A DNA stretch of 64,000 nt from NCBI RefSeq assembly GCF_029227915.1, contig NC_079875.1, positions 10,783,001-10,847,000 on the forward strand, in the 5' to 3' direction. How positions within the stretch are numbered: position 1 is the first letter of the stretch; each line of letters opens with the position of its first letter. The DNA is from Hydractinia symbiolongicarpus. Lineage: Eukaryota; Cnidaria; Hydrozoa; Anthoathecata; Hydractiniidae. Below are positions 1-11,225 of this stretch, one piece after another. Below the pieces are notes generated by a model. It was given only the letters and a program-made list of their open reading frames with translations. It was not told the origin of the DNA and made no database searches. The translations under genes and the position numbers were made by a program.

Positions 1-3000
1 GTAGCGAAAGGAATGCAAAAACCTTTTTAATAACCTTGTGTATGCTGGCGTTAGCAGTATTTTACTTTTAACTCGGCGCATGCATTAGAATGTAAAAGCG
101 TTAAGAATGATAAATAGGTCTGATTAAGCCATAAGTTATAGAACATTCGAGAGCATCATGGTTTTGGAAGGTCAAGACTTAAGGATAACCTAGAATAGCA
201 AGACTTAAAAGCAATTTTATAACTCCTTTACAAAATTTTGTCTACTGTTTCCCTACTGAACTTTCGAAAGAAATAATGTTTGCTGGAATAAATAGATAAA
301 TTTCAATGTGGATCTTTCTAATTTGTGCATAAGTTAATATTTAAGGATTACTACCAAATAAATAAAAAATTTACATTTAGTTTAGAACGACTACCCTTTG
401 AAAGCAGCCTACTGATAAATTCTGCAGAAAGATGATCTAGTTGCCCTTTTTTTTACCACTACTCAATGTTTTCGTATTTTTAAGCACTGAAGTTTATAAG
501 GTGGAAGTATGTCATTTTTACAACACTCTAAAACCCTGCTAAATTTAATTTCTTAACTTTCAAACTTCCTCTTCCTTTGGATTTCTTTTACTTTTCTAAC
601 AAGTTGAAGTCTTTCGGAAAGTCATCTTTTAATAATCAGAGTGACAGGAAATAACTTGTTTGTTTGGAAATTTGTCTGATTACGCTACGAAGACATGACA
701 ATGCATATTACATAACGTAGCGACAAATTGCTATCAATAATACACGTGCTTAGTTATATGTCCCATGACATTAAAAGTAAAATTAAAAGGAACAGCTATA
801 GAACTAAGTCACACAACTTCTGGTTACGATAAGAATGTATGGACAAAGAGACGTGGTATGCGAACCCTATTTAAGCAAGTATGTAACCTGTATACGTTGC
901 CAAAAACCTGATATGAAGAGTGTGTATTAACATACTTATGTAAAGTTCCTTGCGCTGTTTTCTGTATATTTAAGATAAAATAACTTTTAGCCCAGATCGG
1001 TATATGGTAGTTTTGTGGGAGACCTAATTTAATTCAATTTAATGAATGGTTGACACTTTCTTACAACATATTTTTGACGCATTTTTAGCAGGGAAGCAAA
1101 GGACAGTAGAAAAATATCTTAAAACGTTCATGCGTATTGGTGAAACGGTTTTAAATTCTAATTTCTACTAGTGTAACAAATGGCTTTTAAAATGTAATTC
1201 CAATGCATTAAGATATTACCACATGTAACAGCTACGTAAATACGCTAGGTAACCATATTACTACATCAAAAACAATTTAAATTCAAGTTAGGAGATAATC
1301 CAATTACATTGTTAAAGTCATCGCTTATATTTACCACAATTTAAGCCATTAATTTTTGGTTTTCTTGACAACGGATGCATACGAGTAATAAAGACTCATT
1401 AACCAGGAAAAGGTTCATCTAAAGAATGTGAACAAAATTCCTACTGTAGACAGCTTTGTTTGTAGTTATAACTTGAATATCACGTCTTTCAAAACTTAAA
1501 CTTATATTTTTCATTTAAATTAAACTGTGTAGACTTGTCCTATGTAACGGAAAAGAATTGAGAAGGTTAAATTAATTACCATGCTAGCTCTGGGTATTCT
1601 TAGCCGTTGATAAGACAAACGCAAAATGTTTTACAGTACTACTGCAACAGTAGAAATAAATTAACAAACTCTTAGCTTATATTGAGTCTTACATTAAAAA
1701 AGACATAGCATCCATAGAAAATTCTTAATTAAGTTAATAAGTAAGTGTATGCTGCGCAAAAATGTGTAAGGTTGGCAAAGAAATGTGAAATGTTTGGTAT
1801 CCACAGGGAATTTATATAGTCTTGCAACAGTACCAGACCAACAACAATTATCCCATATCATTCCCAAACGTTAGCACACATGAACATAAATGTGAAATAT
1901 ATCCTTAAGACCTTATTAATTATCTGCAATACCCTTTGCAATTCTAAAAATATAATGACCTTCTTTTGACATAGCGCTAGCCCAAATCATGTCCTCGAAA
2001 TCATGATATATGTACAATCTTCTATGAAATTGAGTTTTGTACGTACTACTCTATGATGTATGAAGTCGTATAATTGAGTAGTAAACGATCTCGTCGAAGA
2101 CGGCTGCATGTTATCTTACAATTATTGTTTTGTTGCTGACTAATGACAACATCAATGAACTTTCTATTTCGGCTGCTAATGGAGCCGATTTTTTTAATAA
2201 ACAAGGCTTCTTATACAAAATTAAACTATGCAAACTTTTGAGTTGACGCGTTTAATTGGGGACCTTCCCTAATTACATACAGGTTGCTTGTGTTTTCATC
2301 AGTCGGCACAGGAAAAGTGTACTTTTACAAATAGTAATTGAATAGTATTTCTTAACACGTTTAAAATTAGCTTATTTTTTCTTAGTTTAAGTTTTTATTA
2401 GATTTTAGAACAGCATCATTATCGTTGTATTTGTTGCTTCATATTATGCATATCTGGTCGTAACATTTTGACAAAAATTTGTAGATATCCAATAAATTGG
2501 AAGACAAAAGTTCCAGAAGTTATTTCTACCCTCGACGCGATAAAGATAGAGTTCTACTTAGCCTGTGTATAAGTTTTTTGAAATAGTTTTAGAAAAGCAT
2601 TTTCAGATAGCTGTTTCAGATTTCACTTCTCAGTATTTCTAGTAATTATTTAACCTAGTTATTAAGCTCATTTAAGTTTAAGTTCTCAGATCTTTCAGAA
2701 TATTAAAAATTGCAAATTGCTAAAGTCTTACTAATCTTTTTTATAAAATCGGAAAAAAAAAATGATTCAGTTACGGCCAGAATGTTTCAAATGGCTCTAG
2801 GTATTTTGTAAAGTTTTTAAACGTATATTTGATTTTGTGAAAAAAAGGCAGAATCTTTTAGCGAATTTCTCAATGATATTATCATTTAAATGTGTGAGGA
2901 GTAGAAATCAGTATGAAAAGCCTTTATACCTCCATCAGGCTCTTGATAAAAATCAAAGAGAAACTTTTACACTGAAGCAAAAGATAATTAAAGAAAACAT

Positions 3001-4412
3001 AAGCATTTAGAAAAAAGTCTAAATTCTGATTTTGGAACCACCTATTAATCTTTTTATGTGGAACAGTTATGAAAGTGTTGCATGCTCATTGCCCCAAATT
3101 TAGTTAAATAAAATTTGACAATAAATAACTTTAACATATTTTAAAATTCCTGATTAATAGGCACATAGGAGACGTGACCAAGTTTCGCAATTAAACTTTG
3201 TTAGTTCAAAAGATATTTAAAAATATCTGTACATGGATCCGAAAGGGTTAAGTGCACCCAAATTTGTTTGTTGTTTAAAAATATTTTAAATAGCATTGTA
3301 TGTAGGAAAACCAAGGTTTTTTTCTCAAACTTTGCCTGTCAAGAATGGTTTAAAAAGTCTTGAATCGAATGAGATTAAACAAAATCCAATTCGAGAGTAA
3401 TTAGTTAAAGATTACTTATTGATTGTATACTTATTAAACCTTTCCTGCAAACTCACTTTTTTAGTGCTATAATAAATTTTTACCATAGAATTGCTTAAAG
3501 TAGGAGAAGTTGGCATGGTGCGGAAAATTCTACGAAAAATTCCAGTCTTAGTAAACATTTTTGCACCGATATTTTGTACAGCCTTTACTTCCCTTATAAA
3601 CAAAATATGGAGTTGTTGTATAGCAAAGGTATGTATACAGCACCTTGATAAGATACATTTAATTTAGGGATTTAATATGACAGTGATGCCAAACTGGCAT
3701 ATGATAAATAGATATTATTCAGACATATTTTTGAATAAACCTTTTGCAAAACTCTTTCCCGAATTTATAAGATACTTCTCTAAAATTATGATAAACCGAA
3801 GAAAAATGCACTGTAATTTACAACAAATGCTATTTTGGCACATAACCTTATGCCCATTATTTCTGATTACTTATACTTTATGTTTTTATAATCATTAGTT
3901 TATCTTAAAATGAAGGAGACAGTGGGCAGGTATGCAAGGTTTAGAAAATGTTTCTTAAATTGGCATCATCAAATCTAAAAATAAAAACTTTAAAGACAGC
4001 CGTTTCATTAAAGAGGCAATGGTAGCCTAATGATGACTTGATGATAACAAAAATAATTTTTAAAATATCATTAGTTTGATGTTTCATTTTCTTAGTTTTT
4101 TTATCATCGTTATTATTGTCAATAATACCATGCCCATTATTTCAAAAGGCGCACAAATTATAAATTAAAGGTGTTCCTTGTAAAAGCGTACATGAACGCA
4201 GCTCCGCCTAATATGGTCAGTTTCCAAAATACCAAACGACAACTGCTTAAGCATTTTGATTTTGGGGTGAAAAATATGCTTGCCGCAAAGATTTTGAAAT
4301 TTGAGTCGTCCCACTCCCAATGCTGCCATATGCCGCAGCCAGAAATTTTTACTGTAAACTAGCTTTTATAGACAAGTATGTACAAAATGTAATAAACAAA
4401 AATACTATCACA
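1..4412. repeat. Segmental repeat A, first copy (non-coding spacer)
   Basis: No convincing gene is visible here. The stretch from position 1 matches 18790 onward almost base for base (both begin gtagcgaaaggaatgcaaaa) and a more diverged copy from 29885. It continues through the gene at 4760-5434 to about 5670. The matching copy at 18790-29340 is interrupted by a hAT transposon between the bases equivalent to 1212 and 1208. Part of the same sequence (about 1190-2500) is also recognisable upstream of the Y-type genes at 5930-7260 and 11500-12830. The short ORFs here are small and lack signal or domain features. Confidence 0.8.
1208..1212. other. Empty paralogous target site of the hAT element
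   Basis: The sequence gcattaagatattacc is uninterrupted here. In the paralogous segment the same sequence is split by a 5051-bp transposon, with TTAAG present on both sides. This position therefore preserves the pre-insertion state. Confidence 0.85.
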
Positions 4413-4523
4413 TCTTTCCTAATAGCTGTTGTCTGTTTGTTTATCTGTCTCTTACGAAAACACAAAATGGGATATATAAAGGACGGGCGACCCCGTGGAT
4501 TTTTTCACCTGTTAACTACTAGT
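4413..4523 (+). mobile_element. Short non-autonomous Helitron-like element
   Basis: The element begins with TC after a host A and ends with CTAGT before a host T, the insertion rule of Helitrons. The terminal region (gacgggcgaccccgtgg followed by a T run) matches the 3' end of the clearer element at 55266-55420. The usual terminal hairpin is weakened here (GTGG...CAC). It has no coding capacity. The element ends about 240 bp past the stop codon of the minus-strand gene at 4760. Copies at 9985-10095 and 28080-28195 occupy the same position, so the insertion predates the duplications. Confidence 0.6.
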
Positions 4524-4759
4524 TTTTAAGTACTATTCTGAAAATGTACTTTTATTGCAGAAATAAAATTTTTTAGTTACATTATCGCTTTTTCAAATTT
4601 ATAAGAAATGACAAACGACGACATTTGCAGAAAACAATTTGGTTCATTTTAATCCATAACAAACACTAAAAAGTCTGGTAAGCATTGTATTTTAAGAAAA
4701 AAAAAAGATACAACATTTTCTGTTGAAAAAACACGCTGATAGCGAACAATTTTCTTTAT

Positions 4760-5434
4760 TTAATTAATATTTTGTAAACGTCCTTTAATGTCGGTAAGTC
4801 GCATTTTTACACCGTATAATACTCTTTTTGATACTTGGTCATTGTGCAACATTTTTTTCAAACTTCTAGCTTCTTCTACACTTATCACAAGTCCACAGTC
4901 AAGTCTTCTGTTGATGATTTCTATTCTCATTTGTAAGTATTTCATCAAATCCATTACTTGATTGATTTGTTGGTACACACCAGTTAACTTTAGATTTGCA
5001 TTAAAACGGTTCAGAACTAAAATAAAAATTTAACTTACGTTCTAAAGACATGGTTTTTTATAACAGCACATAACCTTTAAAATGCAGATTAGTTACGTAT
5101 ATTGTACGCAGGAAATCCTTCTTTACTTACATGGAATAATGGTATTGCAAACAATGATGTTATCATTTGCAAGTGCCAACACAACAGTAATGTTTCCATC
5201 AGACGGCTTTATTGGAACTTCAGGAATGTTAGTGCAGTTAAGAGGTTGCATTGGAGCCATTGTGGTTGTCATGTGATGAGACATGCTTGTAACTAATAAT
5301 TAAAAGAACGAAAAGATGAGTGAATTCAGTATAAATTACTATAATCGTCACAAAATAATGAAATATTATATAAATGATTTACCTGAAACTGCTGCAAACA
5401 TGGCAACGAATATACAGTTCCAAATTTTGTCCAT
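4760..5434 (-). CDS. Small secreted helical protein, family member 1 (X subgroup)
   Basis: I do not recognise this family. Three coding exons are predicted with consensus splice sites: 5383-5434, 5131-5292 and 4760-5016 (introns of 90 and 114 bp), giving 156 residues. Exon 1 encodes a hydrophobic signal peptide (MDKIWNCIFVAMFAAVS). The mature protein starts near VTSMSHHMTTTMAP, followed by NCTNIPEVPIKPSDGNIT with two N-glycosylation sequons. A basic helix-forming domain of about 85 residues follows (QQINQVMDLMKYLQ, then INRRLDCG, then SVEEARSLKK, then SKRVLYGVKMRL). Cysteines are at 37, 66 and 112 of the precursor, plus one inside the signal peptide. The ATG was chosen because it begins the hydrophobic stretch and matches exon 1 in all paralogs. 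An AATAAA overlaps the region just after the stop. The predicted protein is identical to member 3, and exons 2 and 3 are near-identical in member 6. A secreted ligand, gland or matrix protein is possible, but function is unknown. Confidence 0.85.
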
Positions 5435-5570
5435 ATTTGCATAAAAAAGTTCTGTGAGGGTTACCAACAAGGAGTAGTACTGTTAAGCTAAAAGAAGGCA
5501 GTAATGTTAATTGCCTTTATTAAGCTATTGAAATAAGATAGTTTATAATGGTTTCAAACCGTTGTATTAC

Positions 5571-5653
5571 CTTGCTGATTTGTTCTGACTGATTTATGGC
5601 TGAACCATTGGTTGGTGTACCCCTTTTATAGCAAAACATTAGTGAATGAGTCA
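5571..5653 (-). promoter_or_regulatory. Promoter and 5'UTR exon of family member 1
   Basis: A TATAAAAGGG box lies at 5621-5630, read on the minus strand. An AP-1-like TGAGTCA palindrome lies about 17 bp upstream at 5647-5653. A short 5'UTR exon ends at 5571 with the donor CAAG|GTAAT. An 83-bp intron then runs to an acceptor at 5488, before the exon that carries the ATG. The same layout occurs in members 3, 5 and 6. Confidence 0.6.
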
Positions 5654-8471
5654 AAAGAATGCTTTGGTACGTAGTTATTTCTTGAATAATAATAGGCCAA
5701 AATTAGGTGAAATAAGCAGCGTTCCTTAACGATAATGCATTAATGAAAGACTGTCTTGTTCATGCAGATCATTTCGCAGTGAATATAAATCTACTTATAA
5801 CACATCTTTCTAAAATATAGATAAAAAACAAATATCTTTAATAAAGACTATCGATTTTCGTAATTGAAATAATAATTTTCTTTAATTCAAATTGATACTT
5901 GTATCATGGAGGGAGTCTTCAAAATGTGATTCCAATGCAATAATATATTACCAAGTGTGACAGCTACGTAAACAAACTGGGTAATCACCTTATTTAAACT
6001 GAAATAAAGAAACAATCAAGTGCTATTATTAGAGTCATCGCTAACAAACACCACAATCAAAGCTACAAATTTTTGGTTTCCTTGACAACGGATGTAAATG
6101 AGTAATTAAGAGTCATTTCTCGGGGATAGGTACATGTAAAGAATGTGAATAAAAATCCTACTACAGACGTTATGCATGTAATTATAACTTGGATGTCACG
6201 TTCTGAGAAAAGTGGGATAAATTTTGACTCCTCATTTTCGATTAACTCAAACTACGTAGAGTAAAGAATTAGAAAGGTTGAATTGATTTCTCTTGCCTAG
6301 TTTAGGTTATTTTAACCATTCTTAGAACAAATGTATAATGGTTTATAGTACTAAAACTATGAAAATAAAGTAACAAATTGCTATGTTACATGTCATACGA
6401 CAAGAAAAATCCAGTCTTATAATAATAACAAAAAAGCATAGCATTCTTACAAAACTCCTATTTAAAGCAAGTAAATAAGTGCATCATTAATAGTACGATA
6501 CTATATTATTATATGGAAGACTATCAATAAATGTGGATAGTTCCGTACCCACAGGAAATTTACATTGTAAGCAACAGTTCCAGGTCAACCATAGTCATCC
6601 CTATTTATTCCACAATTTTGGCACACAGGAATAAACATTCGAAATATATCCTTAAGAGCTCATTATTAATCTGTAAAACCCTTGCGATTCTGGAAGTGTA
6701 ATGAACTTCTTTCGACATGGCTCTAGCCCAAATCTCGTCAAATCATGAATTCCTATGAAATCGATTGTGTGCGTTTGTACGTCTAATATCAAACCATTTA
6801 TTACTCAATAGTTCCTACATGATTGAATAAATATGATGATGGAAGTGGTATAATTGAGCAATAAATAATTCGATCAAAGACCTGCATGCCATGTTACTAT
6901 TAATGCAATGTTGCTGACTAATGACAACATCAATTAACTTCCATTCGGCTGCTGATGCAGCAGTTTTTTGAGTAATCAAGGCTTTTTTTACTTATTAAAC
7001 TCTGCAAATTTTCCAGTTCACGCGTGTAATTGTGGACGTTCCCTAATTACGTACAGGTTGTGGGTGAAAAACCCGCAGTCGGCACAGGAAAAGTGTGCGT
7101 TTGTAAATAGTAATTGAATAGTAATTTAAAACACGTTTAAAATTAGCTTGTTTTTTCTTAGTTCAGGTCTTTATCAGATTTTTGAACAGTGTCACTGTTG
7201 TTGAATTAATTGTGTTGTGTTGTACATGGCTCGTCGTAACTTTGTGACAAAAAATTGTAAATATTAATAAATTGCAAGTAAAAAGTTTCCAGACTAAGAA
7301 GCCCTTCAATCTAGATATTTTATCACTAATAATTTTGCGTAGACAACGTTCATGTAAACGATTGGTACGATTACATCCATACTGATGGACAATAGGAGAG
7401 CTAAGAAATAATAAAGTTATTAGAAGGAAGTCTCTTTACCTTGGAAAGATTTACAAAGATATTCACTGAAAAATATTAGCTTTCTACTGGCTTTAGAAAA
7501 AATGTTTCTAACAATTACGACAAGAAAGTTCTCATTAAATAATCATGTGATATAGATAAATCTGAGAGCAAAACTGTTTTAACTTTGTATAAGGTATTGT
7601 TTCAATTTGTTATAAACATACTCCGTCGGTTAATTAGGTTGATGTGACTATTACGTCTTCCTACTGTCATTTAATGCTACGGAAACCAGGCATATTGACC
7701 GACAACGTTTAAGGTAAGTACATGAAACGATTACTTACAATAGGAAGAAGAACATAACTTTAAAAGTTGAAATTTGTTTCTTAATCTCAGATAAATTTTA
7801 AGTTATGGAGCGTAGAAAAACAGTCCTGTATAGTGCGTATTTACGCCTTTGAACAATACGGCGCGCCTTTAAAACAGGGTTTAAGAAATACAGCTTTTTT
7901 TCCTTTAGTACGATACCATATTCTTGTAATTACCTCTTTCTTTATCTTCGTCATGTCCATATTTAGTATGATTTTTTATGTCCTTTTCGATTTTTAAAAG
8001 ACAGTCATTTGTACTGAAGGATTTATCATATATTTCATATTAATAATTGCACACGCAAGATAACGAGGAGTGATTAAACGCAAATAAATTTTGAAAAGGT
8101 TTTTCGAACGGTGCTTCAATCCTAGAGTTTATTTTAAGAGAAAGCGCATTAAAATTTGTTTCTGATTACAATGCCTGGAAATTTGCAATTTTCGTAATAA
8201 AGATAGGTCAACATTCTAACTTTTGCAGACACACAAAAATTGATAAGAATAAAAAAAGTTTATAACATTTTGCCATGTTTATGATCTAGAAATTAGCCAT
8301 AATAACCGACCACGTTTAAAACTTGGGCACTACCAGGCATGAGCACTATAATGGCAAGAAACACAATTTCCGCACTGAATAAATGAAGATATAATTTATT
8401 CACGTCAAATAAATAATACATAGCATTTATAAAAAATCATTTATTATAAACGCTATATGTAAATGATACTT
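5654..8471. other. Non-coding spacer between members 1 and 2
   Basis: I see no gene. About 5930-7260 is a diverged relative of segment A (compare 1190-2500), including the shared stretch around tgctgactaatgacaacatc. The rest is AT-rich, without coding signatures, and is faithfully duplicated at 11226-14023. Confidence 0.6.
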
Positions 8472-9197
8472 CTATTTTTTGGATATATATCCCAGCCGCT
8501 CTTTGATGACTGTAAGTCGCATTTTTATACCGTATAATACTCTTTTAGAGACTTGATCGTTGTAATACATTTCTTTTAGATATTGTGCTTCTTCTACACT
8601 CTTCACAAGTCCACAGTCAAGTCTTCTCTTGGTAATTTCCATTCTCATTTGTAAGTATTTCATTAAATCCATAACTTTATTGATTTGTTGGTACACACCG
8701 GTTAACTTTAGGTCAGCAATGAAGCGATTTAAAACTGAAAAAAACGGTGAACAACTTACATTCCTTTTTGGTTGACGATTTCCTTGCGATGAAAGGAAGT
8801 ATTTGCTAATGCAATTTATTAGATAATAATACGTACTGTTAAAATTTAAGAAATCTGAAAAATAAGTGGAAAAAATATTTCACTTACATGGAATAATGTT
8901 ATTGCAAACTTTTATGTTCTCATTGGCAAGTGCCAGCACCGAAGTAATGTTTTCGTCATATGGCTTCATTGGGACCTCTGGAATGTTGGTGCAGTTAAGA
9001 GGCTGCATGGCAGCCATCGTCGTCGTCATATGGTGAGACATACTTGTCACTAGCGAAAAGAATGAACATAAATATAAGTTGTATGGAATCATAGCAACCA
9101 ATGTTAGACTATGTATGCAACTAAAATGGTATAAATGATAATTACCTGAAACTATTGAAACAATAACACCAAAAATGTAGTACTCTATTCTGGCCAT
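8472..9197 (-). CDS. Small secreted helical protein, family member 2 (Y subgroup)
   Basis: The coding exons are 9146-9197, 8888-9049 and 8472-8734, giving 158 residues. The signal peptide (MARIEYYIFGVIVSIVS) differs from that of the X genes, while the mature start VTSMSHHMTTTMAAMQPL and the core NCTNIPEVPMKPYDENIT are conserved. The helical domain diverges most at MEITKRRLDCGLVKS and EEAQYLKEMYYND and ends in YISKK. Cysteines 37, 66 and 112 are retained. The 96-bp first intron contains no stop and is a multiple of three. An intron-retained transcript would therefore still encode a continuous protein, but with an insertion between the signal peptide and the mature region. It shares its duplicated block with member 1. 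The function is not known. Confidence 0.85.
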
Positions 9198-9339
9198 GTT
9201 TGTTTCTGAAAGTTGAGCTTGAGAATTAAACCAGAAAGAATGTTAAGAAGAATCTAAAAGAAATGAACTGTTCAATCGGCTGAATATCACCCAGAATTAT
9301 TTCTTGTTTAAACATGTCAAAAATATTGTAGCTACCTAC

Positions 9340-9398
9340 CTGCTTGATTTGCTTTCAGAGAATTGTGACTTTCCAACTGTGAAATTTCTTCTTTTATG
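9340..9398 (-). promoter_or_regulatory. Promoter and 5'UTR exon of family member 2
   Basis: A TATA-like CATAAAAG lies at 9391-9398 on the minus strand. The 5'UTR exon ends at 9340 with the donor CAG|GTAGGT. The acceptor at 9254 is followed by ATTCTTCTTAAC, a 5'UTR sequence also found in the Z genes. No TGAGTCA site is seen at the X-gene position. Confidence 0.5.
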
Positions 9399-9984
9399 GC
9401 AAAAGATAGGTAAACGAGTTAAAACTTATCGAGACAAAAAAGTAACTAATTTGTCTAGTCATCTTTTCAGCAATCATTTTTTTATCGGAGTAACAGGAAA
9501 ATCAATACTTGTTGTGGGATTTTCAATTCCGTTGCAACGTAAATAGGATGAAGCAGTATCTGTGTGATGGTCTGCGAACTAATTATAATAACTCATTGAC
9601 CTTGTCAGGATAACTTACTCTGATAAAAGAATTATGACAGGATGAAATAAACCAATGCGAAAAGAAAGAAAGAAAGGCAACATTATCAAAATGTGTTATC
9701 GCTTAATATGTAGTGGCATGTAGTAAAGATACGAAAAATTTCTTGTGTGCTTTAAGGAAAAAGAGAAAATAATGCTGAATTAAAATTTAGATACATTTCG
9801 CAGAGCTATTTAGGAAAAATATTTAGTGCAATTTTTGGGTGAAAAATATGCTTGCCGCAAAGATTTTGAAATTTGAGTCGTCCCACTCCCAATGCTGCCA
9901 TATGCCGCAGCCAGAAATTTTTACTGTAAACTAGCTTTTATAGACAAGTATGTACAAAATGTAATAAACAAAAATACTATCACA

Positions 9985-10095
9985 TCTTTCCTAATAGCTG
10001 TTGTCTGTTTGTTTATCTGTCTCTTACGAAAACACAAAATGGGATATATAAAGGACGGGCGACCCCGTGGATTTTTTCACCTGTTAACTACTAGT
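9985..10095 (+). mobile_element. Short Helitron-like element, duplicated copy
   Basis: This is the copy of the 4413-4523 element carried along by the 5.57-kb duplication, with the same TC start and CTAGT end. It did not arise by independent transposition. Confidence 0.6.
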
Positions 10096-10331
10096 TTTTA
10101 AGTACTATTCTGAAAATGTACTTTTATTGCAGAAATAAAATTTTTTAGTTACATTATCGCTTTTTCAAATTTATAAGAAATGACAAACGACGACATTTGC
10201 AGAAAACAATTTGGTTCATTTTAATCCATAACAAACACTAAAAAGTCTGGTAAGCATTGTATTTTAAGAAAAAAAAAAGATACAACATTTTCTGTTGAAA
10301 AAACACGCTGATAGCGAACAATTTTCTTTAT

Positions 10332-11006
10332 TTAATTAATATTTTGTAAACGTCCTTTAATGTCGGTAAGTCGCATTTTTACACCGTATAATACTCTTTT
10401 TGATACTTGGTCATTGTGCAACATTTTTTTCAAACTTCTAGCTTCTTCTACACTTATCACAAGTCCACAGTCAAGTCTTCTGTTGATGATTTCTATTCTC
10501 ATTTGTAAGTATTTCATCAAATCCATTACTTGATTGATTTGTTGGTACACACCAGTTAACTTTAGATTTGCATTAAAACGGTTCAGAACTAAAATAAAAA
10601 TTTAACTTACGTTCTAAAGACATGGTTTTTTATAACAGCACATAACCTTTAAAATGCAGATTAGTTACGTATATTGTACGCAGGAAATCCTTCTTTACTT
10701 ACATGGAATAATGGTATTGCAAACAATGATGTTATCATTTGCAAGTGCCAACACAACAGTAATGTTTCCATCAGACGGCTTTATTGGAACTTCAGGAATG
10801 TTAGTGCAGTTAAGAGGTTGCATTGGAGCCATTGTGGTTGTCATGTGATGAGACATGCTTGTAACTAATAATTAAAAGAACGAAAAGATGAGTGAATTCA
10901 GTATAAATTACTATAATCGTCACAAAATAATGAAATATTATATAAATGATTTACCTGAAACTGCTGCAAACATGGCAACGAATATACAGTTCCAAATTTT
11001 GTCCAT
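10332..11006 (-). CDS. Small secreted helical protein, family member 3 (X subgroup)
   Basis: The exons are 10955-11006, 10703-10864 and 10332-10588. The predicted 156-residue product is identical to member 1, and introns and flanks are also essentially identical, as expected for the second copy of a very recent tandem duplication. Having two identical copies raises dosage of this isoform, if both are expressed. The splice donors (CCAT|GTAAGT for exon 2, TCAG|GTAAAT for exon 1) and the acceptors are intact, so there is no sign of decay. Confidence 0.85.
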
Positions 11007-11142
11007 ATTTGCATAAAAAAGTTCTGTGAGGGTTACCAACAAGGAGTAGTACTGTTAAGCTAAAAGAAGGCAGTAATGTTAATTGCCTTTATTAAGCTAT
11101 TGAAATAAGATAGTTTATAATGGTTTCAAACCGTTGTATTAC

Positions 11143-11225
11143 CTTGCTGATTTGTTCTGACTGATTTATGGCTGAACCATTGGTTGGTGTACCCCTTTTA
11201 TAGCAAAACATTAGTGAATGAGTCA
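11143..11225 (-). promoter_or_regulatory. Promoter and 5'UTR exon of family member 3
   Basis: This duplicates the member 1 promoter: TATAAAAGGG at 11193-11202, TGAGTCA at 11219-11225, and the 5'UTR donor at 11143. The proximal sequence is unchanged, so expression is likely to match member 1 unless distal context matters. Confidence 0.6.

Larger units (their letters stand above)
4262..9835. repeat. 5.57-kb tandem duplication, copy 1
   Basis: This block carries an X gene (4760-5434) and a Y gene (8472-9197). It matches 9836-15402 with a constant offset of 5572 bp over its first half. The offset shifts to 5552 after a 20-bp indel near 7695 and to 5562 after a 10-bp indel near 8770. The few differences are scattered substitutions, which indicates a recent event. 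The junction near 9831-9840 lies in a short T run shared by both ends. Confidence 0.9.

Noticed and set aside
3412-4529. Small ORFs at the end of segment A (3412-3603, 3677-3898, 4171-4362, 4320-4529)
   Set aside because: The matching ORFs in the second copy are interrupted, frameshifted or changed at constrained positions, and one overlaps the Helitron-like insert.
5082-5296. Plus-strand ORFs over exon 2 of X genes (also at 10654-10868, 17740-17934 and 28774-28968)
   Set aside because: They are antisense shadows of the conserved minus-strand exon 2. They are open only because the coding strand is constrained, and have no promoter, signal or splice support of their own.
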